A program made the translations under genes and the position numbers. The notes beneath the pieces were generated by a model, which was given only the letters and a program-made list of their open reading frames with translations, had not been told where the DNA came from and did not search any database. A stretch of DNA of 64,000 bases from Notamacropus eugenii (Eukaryota; Chordata; Mammalia; Diprotodontia; Macropodidae), in NCBI RefSeq assembly GCF_028372415.1, contig NC_092878.1, positions 30,114,903 to 30,178,902 of the forward strand. Direction: 5' to 3'. How positions within the stretch are numbered: the first letter of the stretch is position 1; each line of letters starts with the position of its first letter. Shown here piece after piece: positions 1 to 11,484 of this stretch.

Positions 1-395
1 TATACCGTAACTACATTTTCCAGTTGTTTACCACCACAAAAGAGCTGCTATAAATATTTTAGAACATAGAGGTTCTTTTCCTCTTTCCCAGTCGTCTTTG
101 GAAGTAGACTTAGTGGTGATATTGCTGGGTCAAAGGGTAGGCAGTTTAATAACTGTCTGTGCACAATTCCAGATTGCTCCCCGCAATGGTTAGATCAGTT
201 CACAATTCCACCAATAATGACTTAGTGTCCCAATTTTTCTATCTCCTCTCCAACATTTGCTGCCTTCCCTTTCATTCATTTTAGCCAATGTGATAGGTAT
301 GAAATGCTATTTCAAGGTCATTTTAATTTGCGTGTCTCTAATCAATAATGATTTAGAGCATTTTTTCATATGACTAAGTTGTTTTATTGTTCTTA
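1..395 (-). mobile_element. L1 LINE fragment, ORF2 3' region, antisense
   Basis: The sequence matches other antisense L1 ORF2 C-terminal segments in this window (for example 5270-5640): the same succession of the AGCTGCTATAAATATTT, GGGTCAAAGGGTA and GCATTTTTTCATATGACTA segments. It is degraded and runs off the left edge of the window. The match stops near 390, which is its 5'-truncated end. It lies in a TP53BP1 intron. Confidence 0.8.
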
Positions 396-439
396 GGGAC
401 TCCAGTTTCTATGTGGATGATTTTTATGGTATCATGACT

Positions 440-705
440 ACCATCTCAGGGAGAGGCAGAATGCGGAATAGCTAGGTCATTGAACTTGGAGTCAGGAATT
501 CAGGAAGACCTGTATCTGAATCCTACCCCAGACACTAGTTGAGTGAACTTAGCCATGTCAGGCAATCTTTCTGAGCCTCACCTTCCTCATCTCTGCTGCT
601 TAGTTTTGATGATAATATTTGAGAAGTTAATATTTGTGAAGTGCTTTTCAGACTTTAAAACATTATACAAAGGTGAAATATTATTTTAATTACTCAATTT
701 ATCTT
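440..705 (+). mobile_element. MIR/THER1-type SINE
   Basis: It has the MIR layout: a tRNA-like head around 'ttggagtcaggaattcagga', a middle with a 'tgagtgaacttagccatg'-type CORE, and a tail around 'gaagtgcttttcagactt'. The copy is old and diverged and sits in an intron. Confidence 0.65.
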
Positions 706-715
706 TATTTAGATC

Positions 716-949
716 TGAGGTTCTTAACCTGTTTGTGTCATGGATCCTTTGCACAGTCTAGTAAAGCTTATGAACACCTGAAAATAATATTTTAAAATGC
801 ACAGAATAAAATATGTAAATTACAAAGGAAACCAATTATATTGAAATACAATGATTTATATTTGAAGCCAAATTAAAATTTAAAAATATTTAACTTTGAA
901 AAGGTAGATATTAAAAAAATGAACAAACCCCAGGTTAAGGGACCCCTGA
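716..949. mobile_element. Non-autonomous DNA transposon-like repeat
   Basis: The ends are inverted relative to each other: 'ggttcttaacctg' near 719 and 'caggttaagggacccc' near 930, around an AT-rich core. The core ('aattatattgaaataca') is the reverse complement of part of 53083-53230, so two members of one family occur here. It looks like a hAT-type mammalian MITE. I could not assign the family name. Confidence 0.5.
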
Positions 950-1249
950 TTTAGAGATATGTAGGTGACAGTTTTAGAACCTGCAGCTAAGTAATTTCAT
1001 ATAATATTTTTGGTTATGTCCACTTAGTTCACAACAGTGAGGATATGGATTGTTAGGAATGGGGAATGCTTGTATTGTTAAATCATAGTTAATGATTTTT
1101 TCCTTCTGTTCCTATTCTTTATTCCTATTTCTTCCTACTGCTGAGTGGGGGAAGAAAGAGTAGAAGAATAAGGAGGTTTTTAGGTATGATACTAACTGGA
1201 TTATTTCTCTATTTTTCTCCCTTCCCTCCTTGCCTGTGTTTTTGTTCAG

Positions 1250-1307
1250 AGCCTATAAGTGGTGAAAAGAAAAATGGATCCACTGCTGTTGCTGAGTCTG
1301 TTGCCAG
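1250..1307 (+). CDS. TP53BP1: TP53BP1 exon (first in window)
   Basis: This 58-base exon follows a polypyrimidine tract ending in TTCAG and is closed by AG|gtaacc. It reads PISGEKKNGSTAVAESVA, close to human 53BP1 GERKNGSTAVAESVAS just after the large central exon. It ends with two bases of a Ser codon completed by the next exon at 3335. It belongs to the disordered central region and shows no domain of its own. The preceding large exon is not in the window. Confidence 0.9.
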
Positions 1308-1562
1308 GTAACCAGAGCTTGTTGCTATGCAGAGCAGTCTCATACAGAGCCACTGGTAATGAAGGAAAAGATGATTTATCGATAGTAGAAAAAAATTAAA
1401 ATGAAACCTAGAAGAAAGGATTTGTAGGAGGAAAGATTGAATGTCACAGTTTTTTTCATTAATACTCTTATAAGACCAGTGTTTTGTCTGCTAATTCTTG
1501 ACTAAAATGTTGACAAAAACAATTTTTAAAAATTTGCTCCAGTAATCATATTAGAATCCTCA

Positions 1563-1995
1563 TCCTGAGCCTCTTTAGCCTTGGCGGGGCTCTAATGTGT
1601 GGCAGGAGACAGCTGGGTGGTCTTCTAGAGGGTCTTATGGGCTTTGTCCCTTATGGCTTTCAGCTGGTAGCCATTATATAAGATTGAAGCAGCTAGGTGG
1701 TGCAGTGGATAGAGCACCAGTGCAGGAGTCAGGAGGACCTGAGTTCAAATCTCACCTCAGACACTGGACACTCACTAGCTGTGTGACCTTGACCAGTTGC
1801 CTCATCCTGGGTCATCTCCAGTCATCCTGATGAATATCTGGTCACTGGATTCAGATGGCTCTGGAGGAGAAGTGAGGCTGGTGACCTGCACAGGCCTCCC
1901 TCGCTCAAAACAAAGTCCAGTACAAGTCATGTCATTATCTCTCTGATGGCGTGGTCTTCTTTGGCAACGAAGGACGAACACACATCATATGAGAT
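1563..1995 (+). mobile_element. Composite marsupial tRNA-SINE with 5' extension and long tail
   Basis: The core (about 1685-1800) is the common marsupial tRNA-derived SINE: 'gcagctaggtggtgcagtgg', then 'gagttcaaatctcacctc' with a B-box-like GTTCAAATC. It carries about 120 bases of 5' sequence and about 190 bases of 3' tail. All three parts recur in the same order, inverted, at 7520-7945. The tail also occurs at 12348-12657 and 29185-29315. The exact subfamily name (MAR1/RTESINE-like) is not certain. Confidence 0.8.
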
Positions 1996-2130
1996 CATTT
2001 CTAGTGAGTGTCCCAAACTAACTGCAGTTTGGTGGTGTATCGTTCTTGATCTTGTTATTGTTGGCTCTTAGAGAAGATCGTTGGAGTTAGTGTCCCAGAC
2101 TGATAGCTGTGTTGTGCTGGGTTGTGGTTG

Positions 2131-2166
2131 TGGTGGTGGTGGTGGTGGTGGTGGTGGTGGTGGTGG
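2131..2166 (+). repeat. (TGG)n microsatellite
   Basis: Twelve uninterrupted TGG triplets, preceded by imperfect ones from about 2118. The polyproline frame on the other strand is a by-product, not a gene. Confidence 0.97.
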
Positions 2167-3334
2167 AGCGTCGTGTGGTCTTGGCTCTTTCTTGCTATGA
2201 TGCCTTGAGGGTGACAGTATCTTTAGATTCCAGCCTGTGTAGTAGAGCTTTGCCATCTGGTGGCTATCGGAGGGTATAAAAGTCTCATCTGCTACTGACT
2301 ATAATACTACTGAACATTAAATTCCAGTAGCACTGCTTAAAGCATGACAGAGCAAGTTCTTTGATACAATCCTGTTCCTACCTCTTGTTTACTACATATT
2401 CTGGAAAAAAGAATTTCATCACTCTGGACTTAATATCTCTTCCTGTAAAATGAACTTAATGTTTCTGGGTGTGGTTTATATGTTACTTTAGAATTTTCTG
2501 CTAAATACCCTTTATAAATCTATAGTCTTACAGTGGAGAAAAAAACATTTGTTTTACTCTGTAGTTGTGGTATTGTATTCCAGATGTCGCTTATTGTTGG
2601 TCTGCATGTACAATTTAATTTATTTCTAAAGTTAGAGAAAACCTTAGAGTGTGGGACAGAGAGCAAGGGTGGGAGTGTAACAAAGGAAGAGATTGGAATG
2701 AAAGGAAGTGGTTGTTAATATGCGTTATTGGTGATGGTATTAGTATATGTTTATCTTGTTTTAAAAGCATACCCAAACAGATGAAAATCTTGATCTGTAG
2801 GAAAAACTAGATTGTGGGATATGGTTTCTTTACAAATAGATTGAACACAGGAGTACTTGAGCTTCTTTTTTTGTTTCTGTGTTTCTGTACACAGTAGCTC
2901 TCATAAGGTTATGTTTAGAAGAAGGATCATTCTGTCTTCTGCCTACACAAGAAGAAGTGTTGCTATTTTCGTCCATTTGTAAGATTATATAGTGCCAGTA
3001 AGAGCTGAGCACTGCAGTGGGACAGAAATGCTGTTGGATGATAGCATGGGGCTAGGGATTGTGGGATTATGTTATTGTTCCTGATGACTTTCCTCATGCA
3101 GATTTTCTTAGGCTGCATTAGGCATATAAGAAAGCTGCATCTTGGGTCAAGGGAAGAATTATGGGAGAAGAAATGTGAAGGAAGGTTATTTACCTGCGGT
3201 GCCTGAGAGATATTTCTGTTATGTAGCACAGTGCTTGATACAGTCATCACTTAGTAAAAGCTTGTTGTCTGATTGAAAGTTGTTTATTCTCGCCAAACAA
3301 ATGTAGACTTATCGCTTTACTCTGTTATCCTTAG
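2167..3334. other. Intron, no recognised element
   Basis: This is single-copy-looking AT-rich intron of TP53BP1. No exon with splice sites, SINE or LINE was recognised. The last 20 bases hold the pyrimidine-rich acceptor of the exon at 3335. Confidence 0.5.
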
Positions 3335-3427
3335 TTCTCAGAAGACAGTGTCTGTGTTTAGCCGTGTCTGTGAAGTCCGGCAGGATGATGAAGCCAAAGG
3401 CCGTGATACCCCATCAGATCTTATCAG
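3335..3427 (+). CDS. TP53BP1: TP53BP1 exon
   Basis: This 93-base exon is bounded by ATCCTTAG and AG|gtaagc. With two bases from the previous exon it reads SSQKTVSVFSRVCEVRQDD, then EAKGRDTPSDLIR across the next border. This aligns with human SPQKTMSVLSCICEARQEN and EARSEDPPTTPIR. It is disordered linker upstream of the LC8-binding segment. The phase matches both neighbours. Confidence 0.92.
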
Positions 3428-3559
3428 GTAAGCATTATTTTCATAATATCTTTGCTCCCATATTAAGTCATAAATTGATTGCTGCCAGAAACTGCTATGT
3501 TCTCTCTTTGTGGTTTCCAATTTAGTTTTTCATTTGACTGTGGCATATTTAAGCCAGAC

Positions 3560-4704
3560 TGAATCATGTTTATTTCAAAAATGATCTTTGAAAAAGAAAG
3601 GGCCCTTTCTTTTTCCTGTGGCCTTTATATTTACATCTGTTCCCATCTTTTGTTCTGTCTTCTCCAGAAGGTGGCATTCTCAGTCTTCCTCTCTCTATTG
3701 AATATTCAACCTCTCCCTATTTTTCCTTACCTCCTGCTTTTCAACATGCTTAAATCTATACCCACATCCTTAAAAAAACTTTCCCTATTCTCTCCCATCC
3801 CTCAAGCTTTCATCCTATATTTCTTTTCCCTTTCTCAGTGAAATTCTTTGAAAAAGCTGTCTGTACTTGGTGCCTCGATTTGCTGTCCTCTCACTTTAAC
3901 TCCTTGAAATCTGACTTTTGACCTCATCACTCACATAAAACTGCTGTCTCTAAAGTTACCAGAAATCTCTTAGTTGCCAGATCTGAAGGTCGTCTCTGTC
4001 CTTATCCTTGACCTCTGCTGCACTTGACGTTATTGATCACCCTTTCCTGCTGGATACTGTGTTCTGTATGGGTTTTCATGATACCACACTCTGCTGGTTC
4101 TCCTCCCACCTGTCTGACCACTCCTCAGTTTCCTTTCCTGTCTTACCTATGGGGGTTCCCCAAACTTCTGTCCTAGCTCCTTTTTCCTTTTCCTCCTGTA
4201 CTTTTTCTTTTGGTAACTTCATTAATTCCCATGGGTTTAACTATCATCCATATATAGATGACTGCCAGAACTACATATCCAGACCCAGTCTTTCCCCTGA
4301 GTTTCAGTCCCACGTTACCAGTTGTATATTGGACATTTCCGACTGGATATCTCATTGACACCTCAAATTCAGCATGTCCAAAACTGAACTCCCAAACCCA
4401 TCCCCTTTTTCCAAACTTCCCTCTTTTTTTTTGAAGATACTATCATCTTTTCTGTCTTCTAGGTTTGTAACCTCAACATTATTCTGAACTTTCTTACCTT
4501 TATTCGCCTCACATAACCAACCATTTGTCACATCTTGTCAATAACATCCTGGCTTCTGTGGCCCAAGTCTTTCTTTTCTCCATTCCAGTGCGTCCTGTGC
4601 ACACTGATGCGAAAGTAATTTTTCTTAAGCTCAGATCTGATTGTAATTCCCCTACTTTTTCAGGTGTCTTGCTTCTAAGAGCAAATATAAACCCCTGTTT
4701 AGTT
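3560..4704 (+). mobile_element. L2-type LINE, reverse-transcriptase part (left half)
   Basis: The + frame around 4008-4358 reads like a decayed L2/CR1-clade reverse transcriptase: 'DVIDHPFLLDTVF', 'LCWFSSHLSD', 'FNYHPYIDD' (the catalytic FADD-like box has become YIDD). It has frame breaks and is old. The element resumes at 5698 after an inserted L1. Confidence 0.75.
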
Positions 4705-5697
4705 TCTTATAATTTGTTTTTAAAATTTATTTATTTTTAGTTTTCTACAATCACTTCCATGAGTCTTAGATTTTTCTCCCCCTCCCTTTCCCCTTCCTTC
4801 CCAAGATGCCATGCAATCTTATATGGTTTCTATATATACGTTGTTGTTAAGCAGATTTTTACATTAGTCATGTTGCATAGGGGAATTAAAATGAATGAGA
4901 AAACAAAGCAAAACAAAACATAACACAAGAGAAAATATTCTGCTTCGTTCTGCATTCCAATTCTATAATTCTTTTTTGGATGTGGATGGCATTTTGCCTC
5001 GAGTCCTTTGGGAATGTTTTAGGTCTTACATTGCTGTGAAGGGCTAAGTCTATCAGAAAAATTCCTCACACGCTGTGGTTTTTACTATATACAAAGTTCT
5101 CCCGGTTCTGCTGCTTTCACTCAGTGTCAGTTCATATAAATCTTTCCAGGCCTCTCTGTAGTCTTTCGGTTCATCATTTCTCATAGCACAATAGTATTCC
5201 GTTACATTCATACACCACAATTTGTTCAGCCATTCCCCAATTGATGGACATCCCCTTGATTTCCAGTTTTTGGCCACCTCAGAGAGAGCTGCTATAAATA
5301 TTTTTGTACATGTGGGAATCTTTCCCATTTTTATGATCTCTTTGGGATACAGTCCTAGAAGTGATATTGTTAGGTCAAAGGGTATGCACATTTTTGTAGC
5401 CCTTTGGGCATAGTTCCAAACTGCTCTCCAGAATGGTTGGATCAGCTCACAGCTCCACCAACAATGAATTAGTGTTCCAGCTCTCCCACATCTGCTCCAC
5501 CATTTATCATCTTCCTGTTCTGTCAAGTTAGCCAATCTGATAGATGTGATGTGGTATCTCAGAACTGTTTTGATTTGCATTTCTCTGATCAATAGTGATT
5601 TAGAGCATTTTTTCATATGACTATAGATAGCTTTAATTTCTTCCTCTGAAGACTGCCTGTTCATGTCCTTTGACCATTTATTAATTGGGGAACCCTA
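4705..5697 (-). mobile_element. L1 LINE, 5'-truncated, nested in L2
   Basis: The - strand carries an L1 3'UTR (4705-5050) and an open ORF2 C-terminal frame of 203 codons (5053-5664), with motifs MNRQFSEEEI-like at the start, MKKCSKSLLIREMQIKT and WWSCELIQPFW. It interrupts the L2 at 3560-6290. Flanking 'aatttgtttttaaaa' and 'aatttttaaa' resemble a target duplication. The long open frame suggests moderate age. Confidence 0.85.
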
Positions 5698-6290
5698 TTT
5701 AATTTTTAAAGCCCTTTACAGCCTGGTCCCAATCTGTCTTTCCAGCTTCAGTGGACTTCACTCTTCCTTCCTGTACTCTACAGTCCAAATGATATTTCAT
5801 CCCCCATCTCTGTTCCTTTTTTACATTAGATATTTTTCATACCTGGAATGCATTCTCTTCTCACCTTTGCCTCAGGGAGTCCTTTTTCTATGAGATGCAG
5901 CTCATGCACTCCTTTCTGTATGAAGCTTTTCCTGATCTCCCCAACTACTAATTCTCTCTTTCCCAAATCTTACATTTAATTAATTTTTATATATTTGCTT
6001 TTATTCATTTTATATTTATGCTTTGGATACTTATATGTACCAGGTATCCCAAAAGTCTTAGTGCAGTTTTGAGCTTTTGTAGCTTGAAACTGCACTAAGC
6101 CTTTTGAGATACTCTCCACTGTCTCCTCTTTAGAAGGCAAACTCTTTGCAGGAAGAGTTGTTTTCATCCTTTGTACGGGTGTCCCAACTGTCTCATATAA
6201 TGAATAGCTTGTAGTGATGCTTAACAAGTGGTTGTTGATTAATGATTTGCTGAGGCAGTGTTCCAAACATGTGTGTAGGTGTAGCACATT
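5698..6290 (+). mobile_element. L2-type LINE, 3' part (right half)
   Basis: It continues the L2 of 3560-4704: 'FKALYSLVPICLSSFSGLHS' is the L2 post-RT segment, followed by the L2 3'UTR with 'aggcaaactctttgcaggaa'. A small palindromic element sits inside it at 6042-6114. Confidence 0.7.
6042..6114. mobile_element. Mariner-like MITE, near-perfect palindrome
   Basis: The left arm 'ggtatcccaaaagtcttagt' pairs with the reverse complement of the right arm (gtatctcaaaaggcttagtgc), leaving a short central loop. The length of about 73 bases and the TATCCCAAAAGTCTTAGTGC-like terminus resemble mammalian mariner MITEs. It lies inside the 3' end of the L2. Confidence 0.65.
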
Positions 6291-6683
6291 GGTATTGTTA
6301 ACCTTGCTGTCAGAGAGCCAGATTCATTTTGACACGGCTCAGTCTCCATAAACTTTTTTTTAATATTATGAAACTTTTCATTTTTACATGTAGTTGATTT
6401 AACTTAACATTATACCTTCAAAGTTCGTGTACAGCAACCAGCACAGTGACACAGCTCTTATGTATCGTCATCCTTTATCTGTTGGCAGTGCACGTGGGAG
6501 ATCTGCCAAGCCTCTGTCAAGATCTGACAGACACTAACCCCAATTTGGTCTGGTTTGCCAGTATCATTTTATGTAATCACTTCAGTGCATTTACTGTCGG
6601 TTGGAGTGGGTCTGAATGTTAGTGAATTGTTTTTATTGATTTTCACTTGAACTTTATTTTCATTGAAAAGGGTGTGTGTATTT

Positions 6684-7349
6684 GTTTTTTATTTTTTTAT
6701 TTTTTAATGTTTAACAATCACTGCCATACAATTGAGATTTTATCCCCCCACACCTACCCCCACTACCCCCCTCCCTCCCCACGACTGCATACAATTCTGT
6801 ATAGGTTCTACATATACTTTCCTATTGAGTATATTTTCACCATAGTCATGCTATGTAGTCAGACTAAAATAAATGAAAGAAATCATATCACAAATCAAAA
6901 CATGATACACAAAAACATACACATACACAAACATGATCTGCTACATTCTGCGAATGACTTCCATATTTCTTTCTCTGAGTGTGGAAGGCATTTTGCCTTG
7001 AGAACCACCACTGGAATTTTTTTTTTTTTAAGAAGTTCTTGCGTTATTACGAAATTCCAAGTCTACCAGAAAAAACTCTCGCACACTGTGGTCGTTGCTG
7101 TGCACAAAGTTCTCCTGGTTCTGCTCCTTTCACTCAGCATCAGGTCATATAAGTCCTTCCAGGCCTCTCTGTAGTCTTCTTGTTCATCATTTCTTATGGC
7201 ACAATAGTACTCCATTACATTCATATACCATAATTTATTCAGCCATTCCCCAATTGATGGACATCCCCTTGACTTCCAGTTTTTGGCAACTACAAAGAGT
7301 GCTGCTATAAATATTTTTGTACATGTGGGACCCTTTCCCATTTTTATGA
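6684..7349 (-). mobile_element. L1 LINE, 5'-truncated, with target duplication
   Basis: It has a poly-T start, an L1 3'UTR, then an ORF2 C-terminal frame (7063-7341 on the - strand: MNVMEYYCAIRNDE, EAWKDLYDLML). It is flanked by 'gtgtatttgt' on both sides (near 6674 and 7364), consistent with a target-site duplication. Confidence 0.85.
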
Positions 7350-7519
7350 TCTCTTGGGATGCGTGTATTTGTAAAGGAGTTGTACTTGGACAAATTCAAT
7401 AACTTTTGGCATTTGCTTCATGCCCCTACCCTCCGGAGGGTCTTGTGCTTTCCCAAGAAGGTTAACTCCATAGTTTGAAAAACTGTGACCTATAACTGTA
7501 TCTGAGAACTTCTGTCCTG

Positions 7520-7945
7520 ATCAGATAGCCAGTGTGTGTTCATCCTTCGTTTCCAAAGAAGACCATGCTATCAGAGAAATAATGACTTTGTTTTGAGTGA
7601 GGGAGGGCTGTGCAGGTCACCAGCCTCACTTTTCCTCTGGAGCCATCTGAGTCCAGTGACCAGCTATTCATCAGGATGACTGGAGATGACCCAGGATGAG
7701 GCAATTGGGGTTAAGTGACTTGCCCAAGGTCACACAGCTAGTGAGTGTCCAGTTACTGAGGTGAGATTTGAACTCAGGTCCTCCTGACTCCTACACTGGT
7801 GCTCTATCCACTGCACCACCTAGCTGCTTCAATCTTATATAATGGCTACCAGCTGAAAGCCATAAGGGACAAAGCCCATAACTACCCTTTAGAAGACCAC
7901 CCAGCTGTCTCCTGCCACACATTAGAGCCCCACCAAGGTTAAAGA
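7520..7945 (-). mobile_element. Composite marsupial SINE, inverted copy
   Basis: This is the same three-part unit as 1563-1995 in reverse: tail (7530-7690), tRNA-related core (7700-7830) and the 5' extension, including 'ggctaccagctgaaagccat' and 'ccacccagctgtctcctgcc'. Confidence 0.8.
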
Positions 7946-8119
7946 GACTCAGGATAATAAAGCTTAATCTACCCTCAGGTAAAATCCAAATCCTTTGCCT
8001 GTCGTTATTCTGTCTGACCTGTGAAGTCTTATCTTGCTAGCTGTCATAGATGGCCATTATCCATCCTTTTACCTACCTTGCCTGCTAACCCCTATAAATA
8101 GACTCTTTTATTTCTTTGA

Positions 8120-8970
8120 AGTTGCTTTTCTGTCTTTTTAAAATTAAATTTATTTTTTTGATTCAGCAAAAATCCACGTCCTGCCTGTTTCCCCTCTCCT
8201 TCTTCCCCCATTCCTCTTGAGAATGAAATTAACATCCCCCTTAAAAATGAGCTGCAGAACGAGATAAACAAAGCAGATGAATTAGGCACGGCCCGCAGAA
8301 GGGGAGAACACGGGTGTGTTTCCTCGCGCACTTGGAGCCTTTCGCCTGTTCACCCTTCACTGCTTGTGTTTCATTATTAGTTCTCTGGAGTCGTGGCTGG
8401 TCATTGCGTTGATCTGAATCCGTAAGTCTGTCAGAGTTGTTTGTCCGTATGGTAATGTTTTCATTGTATAAGTTGTTCGGGTCTTGTTTTCTTTACATCA
8501 TTTTATACAAGTCTTCTCAGGTTTCCCTGAAACCATTCACTTTATCATTTCTTATATAGCACAATAGTACATACTATATTTTCTCAATTACACGGAAAAA
8601 CAATGTTTAGCATTCGTTTTTTAAAGTTTTGAGTTTCAAGTTCTCTGCCTCTCTCCCTCTCCACCCCCTTCATTGAGGAGGCAAGCGATTTGATAATGGT
8701 TATGCGTGAACAGTCATGCAAAGCATGTTTCCATATTAGTGTATCATACTAGAAAACAAGAAAATTCATGCTGGAAATAAGCATGCTTCGGTCTGCATTC
8801 AGACTCCATCAGTTTTTTCTCTGGAGATGGATAGCATTTTTCATCATAAATCATTAGGAATTGTCATCGTCCTGCTGAGAATAGCTACGTCATACCAGCT
8901 GATCATCGTACAACGTTGCTGTTACTGTGGACAATGTTCTCCTGGTTCTGTTCAATATACTTTGCATCAG
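8120..8970 (-). mobile_element. Older L1 LINE 3' remnants
   Basis: Two successive antisense L1 3'UTR-like pieces occur (8120-8580 and 8610-8970), with 'gaggaggcaagcgatttgat' and 'agtcatgcaaagcatgtttc', typical of marsupial L1 tails. Their frames are decayed. Confidence 0.6.
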
Positions 8971-9589
8971 AAGGGATACACTGAAGAAGGGTCAAGAGCT
9001 AAAATTATAAGAGGAAGTGTAATAGGACCAAATACCACGTCTTACTCTCAGCTTCTTAGGTCCAAGATGGAGGAGACATGGCTAGATACCAGTTCATCAA
9101 AAAAATATCTAGGAGTCTTACTCTTAATCAGTATTCTTAGATATTTAAATATATTCTTAGATATTTAAATAGACCTGTGATGTCATCAGTTTGGGAGTTC
9201 CTTCACTTCATATCTCAACCTATTCATGTTTGCCTATTTTTATCCAAGTCCTCCTAGAAGTTCACCATAGGAGTTCTATCCCACATTCTGGAGGCATTCT
9301 TCCCTTGGTCCCTACATCTTGAGGATTCCAATGGAGCAGTCTGGCTCTCTATGTGTCATCCCTCATTTTTCCCACTTCGTAAGAGGATTCAAAAAACTAC
9401 AGTATGATTCAGCAGTGTGACATAAAAGCCATGAAAATTAATGGAGTCTTAGACTTCATTAAAAGAGATGCCATTTCTAAAAGTAAGGAGTTAGAGTCCT
9501 GTTGTCCTCTCTTCTGGTCATCAGCCTACATTTAGAAATAATGTGTTCAAATATGAGTGTCATGTTTTTGGAAGGATGTTGGTAAACTG

Positions 9590-9715
9590 AGAAATATTTT
9601 TAGCATACTGGATAGTGAACTAGCCTTGAAACCAGGAATAACAGGGTTTAAGACCACCTCTGTGGACCCTGGGCAAATCACTCTTTTAATGCTCTAGACC
9701 ATTTTGTGAAGACTG
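9590..9715 (+). mobile_element. MIR-type SINE fragment
   Basis: MIR-like order: 'agcatactggatagtgaact', 'gggtttaagacca', then 'ccctgggcaaatcactc'. Diverged. Confidence 0.5.
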
Positions 9716-9809
9716 TAAATCACGGAGAAGATGCAGATTTATGTAGTTCAAAGCATTTTCCTTTCCTGGCAGTTGCCTGAACTAGTGAAACCATAGAAAC
9801 AGTCCCTAC

Positions 9810-10215
9810 CCCTATTAATAAACTTATGGGCACCATATCAGTTGAGGGGACTGAGGATGTTTACCTTGGAAAAGAGGAGACTCACAGAGGACATGATAAG
9901 TGTCTTCGAATATTTGAAGCATTTGCACTGTTAAGCTGTATGGGACTTGTTCTATTTAGCCCAGAAAGTAGAACTACCTAGGGACAATGTGTAGATGTTG
10001 CTCCCCCCCCCCCCCAAAAATGAGATTTAAACTAGAAAATAAAAATTATTTAATAATATGGACTGTCTTCGAACACAGTAGTATGTTTCCTCTTATTAGA
10101 GATCATTAAGCAAAAACTGAATGATCATTTGCCAAGTATGTTATAAAGAGAATTATTTTCAGACTTGGGTTGGTCTCCTAAATGATTGCTGAGAAGTGTC
10201 TTCCAGCTCAGGTTC
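9810..10215 (+). mobile_element. CR1/L3-type LINE 3' fragment
   Basis: The sequence follows the CR1/L3 3' consensus: 'gacatgataagtgtcttcga', 'tgggacttgttctatttag', ending with 'cttccagctcaggttctgtg'. A C-run microsatellite (around 10003-10014) interrupts it. A second family member lies at 45620-45810. Confidence 0.6.
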
Positions 10216-11484
10216 TGTGATTCCTTCTGCTCATCCACAACCTATCATTTTGTCAGTTCCTCTCAGTTCTGTGTCTGCATCATCTTGCTTTCCATTCCAT
10301 CGAAGGTTCTTTGTACCATGGCCCTGCGCTGTTATAACGGCCTCCTTAGCCCTTCCCTACTTACCTCCTTTAGCCCGGTGATAGCAGATCCAAGGCATGG
10401 TTCTAATTGTCATTCCTCTGTTCAGAAACCTTTTACAAGAATTAATTATTCATAGAACAAGTCATAGACTTCGTATTAAAGCATTAGAGGTCCTTGACTT
10501 TTTATTCCCAACCTATCACTATTGTCTTATTGAACCCTGTATTGCAATCAAGCTGGCCTAATTGAAATTTCTCCCTTTCTCGCATTCCCACCCATTACAG
10601 TTTTATCCTTTCTTGGGAGTCTAGTTCACATGCCATCTTTTCTACGAAGTCTTCTTGATCCCCAGCTATAAAAATTTTTCCTTCTACTTTGCTCCTCTAA
10701 CATTTTGCCTGAAGTTCTCCTTATCACATTTTGTTTTCATTATGATTGTGTACATCCCTTATTTCCCCTACTTGATTTTAAGCACTCTGCGTTCACAGAA
10801 AATAATTTGTTTGTATTTGTATCCTTCATGGGAACTAGCCCAAATGAGGACTTAAATATAGATTTAATTCAATTAGTTATTGTATCCTCTCTCTTATATA
10901 GTGCCTTTCTTTGAAAAAGAAGTACCCAGCAACTCAGGTATAAAAAACTTGAAGAATCATGTGAACATTCAACGTCTCATTCTAGGCCATCGTCCCCAGA
11001 AAATAGAGAATTCATTTGGATGCTATATTTTTGATTGTTTGGTTACTGAAACTAGAGCTGCTATGTGAGCATTGAAATGAATATGTTTTCATTGCTTTTA
11101 GCTCCTCTAGATTTTTTTTGTTTGTTTTATAGTATCTTCAGAGACGTGTATGTTCTGCATCCTTTGATTTCAAGTAGGAATACTTCCGAGAGTCTTATTC
11201 CTCAGAACAGTACATTTGGTTTTGCTGGGATTTGTTTCTTATCCTTCAGAAACATTCTGTCACCCTGCATCTGTCTCTGTCTCTTTAAGTGGTGGCAGGA
11301 TTACTTGCTTTGAAAAAAACTGTCCATTTTTATAGCATTCAGAGTGTATGTCTAGTTTTTACTAAAAATTCACAAGTATGGAATTTCGCTTTGTCTAATT
11401 TTACCACTGGAGAGCTCAGTTTTTGAGCCTGAAAAATGAAATTAACATAGTAGTACTTATCAAAAAGAAATTGCAGTTTGAATC
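10216..11484. other. Intron, possible LINE debris only
   Basis: No exon was recognised. Pyrimidine-rich stretches at 10500-10750 look like very old L2/L3 debris but could not be assigned. Confidence 0.4.

Noticed and set aside
1685-1800. A tRNA gene (A and B box-like sequences).
   Set aside because: It is the tRNA-derived head of a SINE; no cloverleaf or anticodon arm is preserved, and related copies are dispersed in the window.
2068-2256. A proline-rich 62-aa frame on the - strand.
   Set aside because: It is the translation of the TGG microsatellite.
5053-5664. A 203-aa frame as a host gene.
   Set aside because: It is the L1 ORF2 C-terminus (SEEEIKAIYSHMKKCSKS, WWSCELIQPFW).
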